Source: Streptomyces sp. NBC_01463 (lineage in GTDB: Bacteria; Actinomycetota; Actinomycetes; Streptomycetales; Streptomycetaceae). Taken from it: a DNA stretch of 64,000 nucleotides. The notes beneath the pieces were generated by a model. It saw nothing but the letters and a program-made list of their open reading frames with translations. It was not told the DNA's origin and did not search any database. The stretch is from assembly GCA_036227345.1 (NCBI GenBank), contig CP109468.1, forward strand, positions 5,704,001 through 5,768,000. Direction: 5' to 3'. The translations under genes and the position numbers were made by a program. Of this stretch, positions 1 to 8,098 are shown piece after piece (positions within the stretch are counted from its first letter, which is position 1; every line of letters begins with the position of its first letter).

Positions 1-1
1 G

Positions 2-781
2 CTGGTCACCCTCCCGCCCTTCATCCAGCAGGCCGACTCCAAGGGTCTCCTCCAGGCGTACGAGCCCGCCGGCTCCGACCAGGTGGAGAGCGCCGACAAG
101 GCGCCCGACGGGAAGTGGACCTCGGTCGTCAACAACTACTTCGGCTTCGTCTACAACAAGAAGGAGCTGACCACCCCGCCCGCCACCTGGGAGCAGCTGC
201 TCGACGGGACGTACAAGGAGAAGGTCCAGTACTCCACCCCGGGCGTCGCGGGCGACGGCACGGCCGTGCTCATCAAGGCCATGCACGACTTCGGCGGCAA
301 GGAGCCGGCGATGGCGTACCTGAAGAAGCTCCAGACCAACAACGTCGGCCCTTCCGCCTCCACCGGCAAGCTCGCCCCCAAGGTCGACAAGGGCGAACTC
401 CTCGCCGCCAACGGCGACGTCCAGATGAACTACGCCCAGTCCAAGGACATGCCGAACCTCGGCATCTGGTTCCCCGCCAGGTCCGGCGGCAAGCCCACCA
501 CCTTCGCCCTGCCGTACGCCGCCGGGCTGGTGACCAAGGCCCCGCACAGCGCCAACGGCAAGAAGCTGCTCGACTTCATGCTCGCCGAGCAGGCCCAGAA
601 GGACGTCAGCGAGGTCGGCGGCGGATTCGCCGCCCGCAAGGACATCGAGGCGACCGACGCGAACGCCGCCGCGCTGACGAGGCTGATGACCGGGGTCGAG
701 GTCTTCGAGCCGGACTGGTCGGACATCGGGACCAACCTCGACACGTACGTGGACGCGTGGAAGTCGGCCACCGGCAGCTGA
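2..781 (+). CDS. phnS: 2-aminoethylphosphonate ABC transporter substrate-binding protein (3' part)
   Basis: The open frame runs in from the left edge, so the start, signal peptide and lipobox are outside the window. About 259 codons remain, ending TGA at 779-781. The translation has the periplasmic-binding-protein fold of the Fe3+/spermidine/phosphonate class, with motifs typical of PhnS: VNNYFGFVYN, YSTPGVAGDGTAV, NNVGPSASTGK and ANGDVQMNYAQS. Family members bind 2-aminoethylphosphonate outside the membrane and deliver it to a two-component permease. That permease is presumably encoded upstream, off the window. The phosphatase and HAD hydrolase that follow fit a phosphonate/phosphate scavenging locus. 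Substrate assignment is from family motifs only; an iron or polyamine ligand is less likely. Confidence 0.85.
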   Translation: MVTLPPFIQQADSKGLLQAYEPAGSDQVESADKAPDGKWTSVVNNYFGFVYNKKELTTPPATWEQLLDGTYKEKVQYSTPGVAGDGTAVLIKAMHDFGGKEPAMAYLKKLQTNNVGPSASTGKLAPKVDKGELLAANGDVQMNYAQSKDMPNLGIWFPARSGGKPTTFALPYAAGLVTKAPHSANGKKLLDFMLAEQAQKDVSEVGGGFAARKDIEATDANAAALTRLMTGVEVFEPDWSDIGTNLDTYVDAWKSATGS

Positions 782-857
782 CCGTTGCCGGACCATTCAC
801 CGCAGGGGTCTGGACCTCCGGCGGATCATCGCGAAAAGATAACGGGTCTAGGCCCAA

Positions 858-891
858 GTTCAACTCCGCACCGAAAGGTGGGGAGTTGAAC
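858..891 (+). terminator. Strong GAAA-loop hairpin after phnS
   Basis: Arms 858-872 and 877-891 pair over 15 bp with a single G-G mismatch and close on a GAAA (GNRA) tetraloop at 873-876. The hairpin lies between the PhnS stop (781) and the phosphatase ribosome site (923). It could be a terminator for the phnS operon or an mRNA 3'-stabilising stem. There is no U-tract, which is usual for Streptomyces terminators. Confidence 0.6.
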
Positions 892-932
892 GGGTCTTCC
901 GAGTGCCCCCCACCACTCCGACGGAGAATCTC

Positions 933-2432
933 GTGACCTCAGGCATGTCCCGCCGCACACTCCTCATGAGCGCGGCCGCCCTCGCCGCCGCAGCGCCGCT
1001 CGCCGCCGCGGGCGTCGCCGGTGCGGCTTCCGCCCGTGTCCCCAAGGTCCTCGTCATCGGCCTGGACGGCGCCCTGATGAACAGAATCAAGGACGCGGAC
1101 GCACCCCACCTCGACGCGCTGATGGCGGCCGGACTCACCTCCGTCAGCCCGCTCTACGCCGACCCGATGGCACCCACGCTGTCCGGCCCCGGCTGGGCCA
1201 CGATCATCACCGGCGTCTGGCCCGACAAGCACCACGTCAAGGACAACGCGTTCACCGGCAACGCCTTCGCCCAGTACCCCGACTTCCTCACCCGGATCGA
1301 GACGGCGAAGCCCTCCCTCTCCACGTACGCGGTGGCCTCCTGGAACCCGGTCACCGACACGATCTTCTCCGCGAAGGTCGACACCCGGGTCTCCACCCCG
1401 GACGCCGAGTACGACACCGGCACCACGAGCAGGGCCGCCGCCGAACTGGCCGGCGGCAACCGTGACGCGGTCTTCGTCCACCTCGACAACGTCGACCACG
1501 CGGGGCACAGTTACGGCGCCGCGAGCTCCCAGTACCTGGACGCGATCCATGGCGTCGACACCCAGGTGGGCCAGTTGGTCGCGGCGGTGCGGGGCAGGTC
1601 CACGTACGGCTCCGAGGACTGGCTCATCATGATCACCGCCGACCACGGGCACACCGACGCCGGCGGCCACGGCGGCTCCAGCGCGGCCGAGCGGCAGACC
1701 TTCCTGATCGCGAGCGGCGGCTCCGTCACCGCGGGCTCCACCCGGTACGACATCAAGATGCCGGACGTCGCCGCCTCCGCCCTCGCGCACCTGGGCATAG
1801 CCATCGACCCGGCCTGGGGCCTCGACGGGCGGCCGCTCCAGCAGCCCACGCCCGACGCCTTCGACGCCCTGCGCCCGCAGTTGGCGACCCGCGTGGACGA
1901 GACGGGCACCGGGGCCGCGGTCGTCGGCTTCACCCACACCCCGCCCGCCGGATGGACCGTCGACAACAGCGCGATGGGCACCGGCGGCGTCACCGAATGG
2001 CGCGGCTGGGCCTTCACCACCGACGAGTTCTGGACCGCCGCCGAGCGCGGCCAGTGGCGCGAGACCAACGTCCGGGCCCGGAACGTCTTCGCGGTCGCCG
2101 ACGGCGACGAATGGGTCGACAAGAGTTACACGGGCACCTTCGACTCCACTCTGGTCAGCCCCGCCTGGCCGGTCACGGGCGGCCGCACCGCCACGCTCTC
2201 CTACACCAGCCACTACCGGCAGGAGGCCCCGCAGAAGGGCGAGGTCCTCGTCTCCTACGACGGAGGGACGCCCGTCACGGTGAGGACGTACACCGCCGAC
2301 ACCGTCTCCAAGGCCGAATCGATCGGCCTCCAGGTGCCCGCCGGCGCCACCACCGCCCAGGTCCGGTTCCGGTACACCGGGGGCAACAACTGGTTCTGGG
2401 CGGTCGACGGTGTGCGGATCACGTCCGGCTGA
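933..2432 (+). CDS. Secreted alkaline phosphatase-superfamily hydrolase (nucleotide pyrophosphatase/phosphodiesterase type)
   Basis: 499 aa. GTG at 933 is chosen because GGAGA lies 5 nt upstream; GTG 903 has no ribosome site. The N-terminus carries a Tat-like signal (SRRTLLMS, then an Ala-rich core to about residue 34), so the enzyme is probably exported folded. The catalytic domain (about 37-320) has the metal-binding set of the type I phosphodiesterase/alkaline phosphatase superfamily: LDG (D45), the PTLSGPGW nucleophile region (T82), HLDNVDHAGH and ITADHGHTD. Residues about 330-499 form a separate beta-rich domain rich in W/Y, probably substrate or surface binding. The position beside phnS suggests it releases phosphate, or hydrolyses a phosphonate such as phosphonoacetate, outside the cell. 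The exact substrate cannot be read from sequence. Confidence 0.8.
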   Translation: MTSGMSRRTLLMSAAALAAAAPLAAAGVAGAASARVPKVLVIGLDGALMNRIKDADAPHLDALMAAGLTSVSPLYADPMAPTLSGPGWATIITGVWPDKHHVKDNAFTGNAFAQYPDFLTRIETAKPSLSTYAVASWNPVTDTIFSAKVDTRVSTPDAEYDTGTTSRAAAELAGGNRDAVFVHLDNVDHAGHSYGAASSQYLDAIHGVDTQVGQLVAAVRGRSTYGSEDWLIMITADHGHTDAGGHGGSSAAERQTFLIASGGSVTAGSTRYDIKMPDVAASALAHLGIAIDPAWGLDGRPLQQPTPDAFDALRPQLATRVDETGTGAAVVGFTHTPPAGWTVDNSAMGTGGVTEWRGWAFTTDEFWTAAERGQWRETNVRARNVFAVADGDEWVDKSYTGTFDSTLVSPAWPVTGGRTATLSYTSHYRQEAPQKGEVLVSYDGGTPVTVRTYTADTVSKAESIGLQVPAGATTAQVRFRYTGGNNWFWAVDGVRITSG

Positions 2433-2533
2433 TCAGGAGCCGGGGCGGACCCTCTAAAATCGGGGGCGTCGGCGCTGCACAACGCGGTGCCGCCGGCGTC
2501 CCCGCACCTGGCGTACGGCAACTGGAGTCCCAC

Positions 2534-3322
2534 ATGGCAGAGCGCAAGCCGATCTCGTCCTGGCTCACCGACATGGACGGAGTCCTCATCCACGAGGGGA
2601 CCCCGATCCCCGGCGCCGATGCCTTCATCAAGCGGCTGCGCGAATCCGGGCTGCCCTTCCTGGTCCTCACCAACAACTCGATCTACACCGCGCGCGACCT
2701 GCACGCCCGGCTGAACCGGATGGGCCTCGACGTGCCCGTCGAGAACATCTGGACGTCCGCGCTCGCCACCGCCCAGTTCCTGGACGACCAGCGCCCCGGC
2801 GGCACGGCGTACGTCATCGGCGAGGCCGGGCTCACCACCGCGCTGCACGACATCGGCTACGTCCTCACCGACCACGAGCCCGACTACGTGGTGCTCGGCG
2901 AGACGCGCACGTACTCGTTCGAGGCGCTCACCAAGGCGATCCGGCTGATCAACGGCGGTGCCCGCTTCATCTGCACCAACCCCGACGAGACCGGACCTTC
3001 CGCCGAGGGCCCGCTGCCCGCCACCGGGTCCGTCGCGGCCCTGATCACCAAGGCCACCGGCAAGGCGCCGTACTTCGCGGGCAAGCCCAACCCGCTGATG
3101 ATGCGCACCGGGCTCAACGCGATCGGCGCCCACTCCGAGTCCAGCGCCATGATCGGCGACCGGATGGACACCGACGTGCTGGCCGGTCTGGAGGCGGGCA
3201 TGCAGACCTTCCTGGTGCTCACCGGACTCACCACCGTGGCGGACATCGACAAGTACCCGTTCCGGCCGTCCACGGTCGTCGAATCCATCGCTGACCTGGT
3301 CGAACTCATCGACGTGGGCTGA
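2534..3322 (+). CDS. HAD-IIA (NagD-like) phosphatase
   Basis: 262 aa. ATG 2534 has GGAG at 2524-2527; the longer upstream frame overlaps the phosphatase gene and is not needed. All four HAD motifs are visible: LTDMDGVLI (nucleophile D13, acid D15), VLTNNS, GKPNPLMM with its lysine, and MIGDRMDTDVLAG. The cap arrangement and length match the NagD/IIA subfamily, which dephosphorylates nucleotides and sugar phosphates in the cytoplasm. A TAAAAT element at 2455-2460 could be a -10 hexamer, so this gene may have its own promoter. The locus suggests a role in phosphonate or phosphate turnover, but HAD-IIA enzymes are promiscuous. Confidence 0.85.
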   Translation: MAERKPISSWLTDMDGVLIHEGTPIPGADAFIKRLRESGLPFLVLTNNSIYTARDLHARLNRMGLDVPVENIWTSALATAQFLDDQRPGGTAYVIGEAGLTTALHDIGYVLTDHEPDYVVLGETRTYSFEALTKAIRLINGGARFICTNPDETGPSAEGPLPATGSVAALITKATGKAPYFAGKPNPLMMRTGLNAIGAHSESSAMIGDRMDTDVLAGLEAGMQTFLVLTGLTTVADIDKYPFRPSTVVESIADLVELIDVG

Positions 3323-3444
3323 GCCCGGACCCGGTGGGGGAGCGGCCGGGCGCGGCGGCCGCTCCCACTCCACCGGCCCAGTGCCCGGGCCCTGCGGATG
3401 CGGATCGGCCCGGTGCGCGTGAACCTGCCATAAGGAGGTTCACG

Positions 3445-4005
3445 ATGCGTTCAATACCCCTCACGTTCTGTGCCGCCGCGGTGGCCGCGGCGACCCTGAT
3501 GCCCGCTTCCGTCGCACTGGCCAATTCCGACTCGGACCACGAGGACTCACGGTCCCGGGCCACCCTCTCGGTCTCCCCGTCCTCCATCGCCCCGGGCGGT
3601 GAGGTCGACCTGGAGGTCGACGGCTGCAAGGGCAAGGAGGCCAAGGGGAACTCCGATGCGTTCGTCTCCGAGGCGCGCTTCTCGCCCGGCGGCGACCGCA
3701 CGCTCTTCGCCGAGGCCCGGGTCCGCTCGGATGCCGAGCCCGGCGACTACGACGTCCAGGTGGTCTGCAAGGACGACAAGCGGACCAAGGTCTCCGCCGT
3801 CCTCACCGTCACCCACCGCAGCCGGCCCATGCCCGTCGCCCCGGTCCGGGCCGGCGGCGGAGGCACCGCCGTCCTCGCGGACCAGGCCGCCCAGCAGGAC
3901 GGCCCCGGCACCGTCCACGCGGTGATCGGTCTCGCCCTGGCCGCCGTCGCGGCCGTCGCCGTCGCCTTCCGCAGCGTGCGACGCCGCCGCCCGGCCACCG
4001 ACTGA
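3445..4005 (+). CDS. Small exported, C-terminally anchored protein paired with sortase F
   Basis: 186 aa, with a perfect ribosome site (TAAGGAGGT, 3431-3439) before ATG 3445. It has a Sec signal peptide (about 1-26, cut near ALA-NS), then an Ig-like beta domain (TLSVSPSSIAPGGEVDLEV ... two conserved Cys), a flexible VAPVRAGGGGTAVLA segment, a hydrophobic helix (about 157-174) and an Arg-rich tail. That is the overall shape of a cell-wall sorting signal, yet there is no LPxTG or LAxTG. The stop is 1 nt from the sortase start, so the two genes are translationally coupled. It may be a non-canonical substrate or partner of that sortase; otherwise it is a simple membrane-anchored protein. Confidence 0.75.
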   Translation: MRSIPLTFCAAAVAAATLMPASVALANSDSDHEDSRSRATLSVSPSSIAPGGEVDLEVDGCKGKEAKGNSDAFVSEARFSPGGDRTLFAEARVRSDAEPGDYDVQVVCKDDKRTKVSAVLTVTHRSRPMPVAPVRAGGGGTAVLADQAAQQDGPGTVHAVIGLALAAVAAVAVAFRSVRRRRPATD

Positions 4006-4006
4006 C

Positions 4007-4753
4007 ATGTCCGCCTCGGACCACTCGGCGGGGCACGGCAGGCTGCTCACCGGAGTGGCCTGGGCCGTACTCCTGCTGGGTCTGTGGCTCTGGGGCCGCG
4101 GCATCACCGACGGCTCCGGCGCCGGCTCCGCCCCGACCACCGGCGACGTCGCCGCGGTCGGGCGGCCGCTGAGCGTACCCCTGCCCCCGCCCCACGACCC
4201 GATCGAGGGCGTCGCGCCGCGGAGCGTCGCGATCCCGTCGATAGGGATCCGGGCCCCCGTCGTCTCCCGGGGCCTGGACGAGGACGGGGCGATCACCCCG
4301 CCGTCCTTCGACACGCCCCAGACGGTCGGCTGGTACGGCAGCGGCACCCGGCCCGGCGCCGAGGGCCCCGCCCTCTTCGTCGGCCACGTCGACACCGAGA
4401 CGAAACCGGCCGTCTTCTACGGGCTCAGCGCGGCCCGCCCCGGCGCCCGGGTCGAAGTGACCCGGACCGACGGCACCGTCGCCGAGTTCACCGTCGACGA
4501 CGTCCAGGTCTTCACCCGTGCACGCTTCAACGCCCAGAAGGCGTACGGCCCCCGCAAGGACGGCCGGGCGGAGCTGCGGCTGATCACCTGCGGCGGCACC
4601 TACGACCGTGCGTCCCGCTCGTACACCGCGAACGTGGTCGTCTCCGCCTATCTCACCGGCGAGAAGTCCGCGGAGAAGGTGCGGGAGGAGGCACGGAAGA
4701 AGGACCAGGAGGAGGCGGGCGGGGAGGCCGCCGGCGCGCCGAGCGGCTCCTGA
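4007..4753 (+). CDS. Class F sortase
   Basis: 248 aa. One N-terminal transmembrane helix (about 14-30) is followed by the extracellular sortase beta-barrel. The catalytic triad is recognisable: H127 in FVGHVDT, C195 in LITCGGTYD, and R204 before SYTANVVV. Length and motifs match actinobacterial class F enzymes, which are usually scattered singletons with unknown substrates. An unusually charged tail (EKVREEARKKDQEEAGG, residues 219-239) follows the catalytic core. The coupled upstream gene is the natural candidate substrate. Transcription probably ends at the hairpin just downstream. Confidence 0.88.
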   Translation: MSASDHSAGHGRLLTGVAWAVLLLGLWLWGRGITDGSGAGSAPTTGDVAAVGRPLSVPLPPPHDPIEGVAPRSVAIPSIGIRAPVVSRGLDEDGAITPPSFDTPQTVGWYGSGTRPGAEGPALFVGHVDTETKPAVFYGLSAARPGARVEVTRTDGTVAEFTVDDVQVFTRARFNAQKAYGPRKDGRAELRLITCGGTYDRASRSYTANVVVSAYLTGEKSAEKVREEARKKDQEEAGGEAAGAPSGS

Positions 4754-4765
4754 CCCCTGCGGTAC

Positions 4766-4810
4766 CCGGCCCGGCCGGCCGCCCGGTACGCCGGGCGCCG
4801 GCCGGGCCGG
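4766..4810 (+). terminator. Terminator hairpin after sortase operon; spacer to 5105
   Basis: Arms 4766-4786 and 4791-4810 are complementary over about 20 bp with one bulged base and a loop of about 4 nt, starting 12 nt after the sortase stop. It is a very stable G/C hairpin. The rest of the spacer up to 5105 holds only the 5' region of the next gene (AGGGGG ribosome site at 5095-5100). I see no other gene or clear operator in it. Confidence 0.7.
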
Positions 4811-5105
4811 TCCTCGACCGCGGGGCGCGGGCCGCGGGAGTGGCCCGGCGCGGACACGGGAGGTCGGTGGCGTCCGGGTCCGCCGCACGCCCCACTGTAG
4901 GGGGTGCCAACTCCACTCACCCAACCCGCATCTGACGGAACGTCGATAACTGGTCACCCTCCGCGTGCGGACAGGTCGGACAGAGTGTGGTGAACCCGCC
5001 GTAACGGCTCGTCGACGATGTCGTGAGCGGCGGGGCCGGTCCCGGCCGCTGTGCCAGGATGGGCGGCGATGCGACACAGCGCCGCTGTCGCCCGAGGGGG
5101 AGTGG

Positions 5106-6140
5106 ATGTACGGCAGCCACAACGGCCGGTTCGGTATGCGAGGGGTGGGCGTGGTCGCGGCAGGCGCCGCACTGCTGCTCGCGGGATGCACCTCGTCGGG
5201 CGACGGCGACGGCGGTTCCGGTGCCGGGAAGAACCCGGCGGCGATCGGCCAGCAGCCCAAGGGCACCGATCCGTACTGGGTCAATCCCGACGGGAACGCC
5301 GCCCGGCAGGTCGCCGACTACACCGAGGACGGCAACAAGAAGGACGCCGCCCTGATCCGCCGGATAGCCGGGCAGCCGGTCGGCGAGTGGATCGGCACGG
5401 ACAATCCCGAGGCCGAGGCGAAGGGCTTCACCGAGGCCGCCGACAAGGCCGGCCGGGAGGCCCTGCTGGTCCTCTACAACATCCCGCACCGCGACTGCGG
5501 GCAGTTCTCCAAGGGCGGCGCCGCCGACGGCGACGCGTACCGCAGCTGGCTGGAGAGCGTCGCCAAGGGCATCGGCGACCGCGGTGCGACGGTGATCCTG
5601 GAGCCGGACGCGGTGCTGCACCTGGTCGACGGGTGCACACCGCAGGAGTTCCACGAGGAGCGCTACGACCTGCTCAAGGGTGCGGTGGAGCGGCTCAAGC
5701 AGCTGCCGGGCACCAAGGTCTACCTGGACGCGGGCAACGCGGGCTGGCACACCCCGGACGCCCTCTTCCAGCCGCTGCGGCAGGCCGGTCTCGACGCGGC
5801 CGACGGGTTCGCGGTCAACGTCTCCAACTTCCAGACCACCGCGGTCAGCAAGGACTTCGGCAAGCAGCTGTCGGCGAAGGTCGGCAACAAGCCGTTCGTG
5901 ATCGACACCAGCCGCAACGGCAACGGCCCGTACACCGGCGGCGACCCCGCCCAGACCTGGTGCAACCCGCCGGGACGGGCCCTCGGCGAGACGCCGACGA
6001 CGTCCACCGGCGACGAGCTGGTCGACGCCTACCTCTGGATCAAGCGCCCGGGCGAGTCCGACGGGGACTGCCGGGGCGGCCCGAAGGCGGGCGACTGGTG
6101 GCCGGAGTACGCGCTGGGGCTGGCCCGCAGCACCGGCTAG
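5106..6140 (+). CDS. cslZ: GH6-family lipoprotein hydrolase CslZ (beta-1,4-glucan cleavage)
   Basis: 344 aa. ATG 5106 follows an AGGGGG ribosome site. A lipobox (ALLLAGC, Cys near residue 27) marks it as a surface lipoprotein. The GH6 barrel shows ILEPDAV with the proton-donor aspartate (D168), YLDAGNAGW, VIDTSRNGNG, WCNPPGRALG and the WIKRPGESDG loop, all characteristic of GH6 endoglucanases/cellobiohydrolases. No carbohydrate-binding module is present. It converges on glxA-cslA, the known Streptomyces arrangement in which this enzyme trims or releases the beta-1,4-linked polymer made by CslA at hyphal tips. The role is taken from that conserved locus; the reaction comes from the family. Confidence 0.88.
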   Translation: MYGSHNGRFGMRGVGVVAAGAALLLAGCTSSGDGDGGSGAGKNPAAIGQQPKGTDPYWVNPDGNAARQVADYTEDGNKKDAALIRRIAGQPVGEWIGTDNPEAEAKGFTEAADKAGREALLVLYNIPHRDCGQFSKGGAADGDAYRSWLESVAKGIGDRGATVILEPDAVLHLVDGCTPQEFHEERYDLLKGAVERLKQLPGTKVYLDAGNAGWHTPDALFQPLRQAGLDAADGFAVNVSNFQTTAVSKDFGKQLSAKVGNKPFVIDTSRNGNGPYTGGDPAQTWCNPPGRALGETPTTSTGDELVDAYLWIKRPGESDGDCRGGPKAGDWWPEYALGLARSTG

Positions 6141-6144
6141 GGCC

Positions 6145-6173
6145 GGTGCCGCGGGCGGCGCGCCTACGGCACC
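6145..6173. terminator. Possible bidirectional terminator between cslZ and glxA
   Basis: GGTGCCG (6145-6151) pairs with CGGCACC (6167-6173). The right arm and loop include the glxA stop codon (6164-6166). The stem is only 7 bp, but it sits exactly between two convergent stops 24 nt apart. Confidence 0.35.
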
Positions 6174-8098
6174 TCCACCCATGTCCCCTCGGACGGTGTG
6201 CCCTTGTCGTCGGTGACGAACAGCATGTACCACCCGGACGGCACCAGCGCCCGGTTCGCCGGCACGGTCACCGAGATCCCGCCCTCGGTCTGCTTCAGGC
6301 CGAGGGCCACCGAGCGCTGGTCGGTGTCGGTGACATGGGTGACCGCGCTCGGCCGCATCAGCTTGGCGGACTTGATCGACGCTGCCTGGTTGGTGGTGAA
6401 CACCGCCGTCCGACCGCGCTCGATCCTCTTCGGCCCGGCGGTCAGCTCGGGCTTCGAGTCTCGGTAGAGGTACGGCGGGGTGTAGATCTCGATGCGCTGC
6501 TCGAAGACACCGGGCCGGGTGTCGGCCTTGTCCGAGTAGAGCGAGTCGGATCCGAAGATCATGACCCGGCCGTCGGGCAGCAGCACGGACCCCGAGTGGT
6601 AGTTGCGCCCCACCGCCGGGTCGGCGACCCGCTGGTAGGTGTCGGACTTCGCGTCGTACAGCCGCGCCTGCAGCACGTCGGAGCCGCCGCGGCCGCGGTA
6701 GTCGTTGGAGCCGCCGGTGACCAGCAGGGAGTCGTCGGGCAGCAGGGAGGCGCTCGGGTAGCGGGTGCCCTCCTCCAGGGAGGCGCCGTCCTTGAACTCC
6801 GGGTCGGCGTCCTTGAGATCGACCAGCCGGGACTTCTCGCTCGACTTGTCGGACTCGCCGACCCCGCCGCCGCCGATCACCATGAACTTCTCGTCCTGCG
6901 CCGGAGGCAGCCGTACGGTCGCCGAGGTCTCCATCTTGTCCGGGTCGCTCAGGCCGGGGATCTTGGTGAACTTGTTCGTCGCCAGGTCCCAGACGCCGGG
7001 GGCGCGGCCCACCGTGGCGGGTCCGTAGCCCGCGTTCGAACCGGAGTAGAAGAGCTTCCCGTCGTCGAGCAGGAAGACCGCCGGATAGGTGGGGAACTTC
7101 CGGACGATGCCGGTGTACTCCCACTTCTTGGTCTCCGGGTCGTAGATCTCGTCCTTGCCGGGGACGATCTGCCCGATCTCGTCCAGGCCGGAGAGGGCGA
7201 GGACCTTGCCGTCCTTCAGCGTGGTGAGCGTCGGGTACCAGCGGGCCTCGTTCATCGGGTCGACGGTGATGTACTTCTCCGCGACCGGGTCGAACTCGAA
7301 GGCCTCCCGGATGCCCTGGAAGTCCTTCTTGTCGAGGGCCAGCTTCTGCGCGATGCCGTAGACGTTGCGGGTGTCCGAGCCGGACAGGCCCGCTATCCGG
7401 TAGTTGTCCTCGGCGCCCGTCTCGTACTTCGTGCCGGACTTCTGCGCCTCGACGTAGATCCGGCCGAGCCCGGGGTCGTTGCGCAGGAAGGCGCCGGTGT
7501 TCTTGTCGAAGACCTTCTTGGCCTTCTCCACCAGCACCGGGTCCTTGGTGACGAAGGTCTTGCCGTTGGCCTTGCCGGTGAACCGGGTGCCCGCCGGCAG
7601 CGTGACCGGCTTGTCCGGGTCCTCGTTGTGCACGATCATCAGGCCGCCGGCCTTGGTGACGTCACCCTTGAGCTTCTCGTACTGCTTGGTGCCGCCGGCT
7701 ATGAGGAGCTTGCCGTCGGGCAGTTGGGTGTGGCCGGCGCAGAACATGTCCTTGGGCGTGGGGATGTTCTTGAAGGTGTTGGTCTTCGGGTCCCACAGCA
7801 CCGACCGGAAGCTCTTCGCGTCGAAGTTCTTCTGGTTGTTGCCCGAGCCCGCGACGAGCAGCACCTTGCCGGTGTGCAGCAGCGCCGCGTGGATCGTGTT
7901 GATCCGGAACTCGGAGGGGATGTCCAGGAAGTCCCAGTGGCCGTTGGCCGCCTTGTACTCCGGCTGGTTGATCTTGTAATCGTGGTAGCGCTCGGTGCTG
8001 AAGCGGTACAGCCACGGCCCGTTCGCTCCCGCGAGCGCGAGAACCACCGCCGTACTGATCGCCATGCGGCGGGTACGGCGGCTCGGACGGTACTTCAT
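6164..8098 (-). CDS. glxA: Mononuclear copper radical oxidase GlxA (galactose-oxidase-like)
   Basis: 644 aa, the usual GlxA length. An N-terminal signal anchor (about 11-30) places it on the outer face of the membrane. Seven kelch-like blades follow. Active-site residues align with galactose oxidase: C120 (DMFCAGH) and Y288 in ARWYPT would form the Cys-Tyr cofactor, with W287 next to it. Y500-H501 (RNYHSG) and H588 (THVTDTDQR) are the remaining copper ligands. GlxA is known to cooperate with CslA in making the tip glycan and to need copper for morphogenesis. Its ATG overlaps the cslA stop (8095-8098), so the two are translationally coupled and cslA is the first gene. Confidence 0.93.
   Translation of the reverse strand: MKYRPSRRTRRMAISTAVVLALAGANGPWLYRFSTERYHDYKINQPEYKAANGHWDFLDIPSEFRINTIHAALLHTGKVLLVAGSGNNQKNFDAKSFRSVLWDPKTNTFKNIPTPKDMFCAGHTQLPDGKLLIAGGTKQYEKLKGDVTKAGGLMIVHNEDPDKPVTLPAGTRFTGKANGKTFVTKDPVLVEKAKKVFDKNTGAFLRNDPGLGRIYVEAQKSGTKYETGAEDNYRIAGLSGSDTRNVYGIAQKLALDKKDFQGIREAFEFDPVAEKYITVDPMNEARWYPTLTTLKDGKVLALSGLDEIGQIVPGKDEIYDPETKKWEYTGIVRKFPTYPAVFLLDDGKLFYSGSNAGYGPATVGRAPGVWDLATNKFTKIPGLSDPDKMETSATVRLPPAQDEKFMVIGGGGVGESDKSSEKSRLVDLKDADPEFKDGASLEEGTRYPSASLLPDDSLLVTGGSNDYRGRGGSDVLQARLYDAKSDTYQRVADPAVGRNYHSGSVLLPDGRVMIFGSDSLYSDKADTRPGVFEQRIEIYTPPYLYRDSKPELTAGPKRIERGRTAVFTTNQAASIKSAKLMRPSAVTHVTDTDQRSVALGLKQTEGGISVTVPANRALVPSGWYMLFVTDDKGTPSEGTWVEVP

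Noticed and set aside
3445..4005. LPxTG-type sortase substrate
   Set aside because: No LPxTG, LAxTG or NPxTG pentapeptide precedes the hydrophobic helix, so only a non-canonical role can be proposed.
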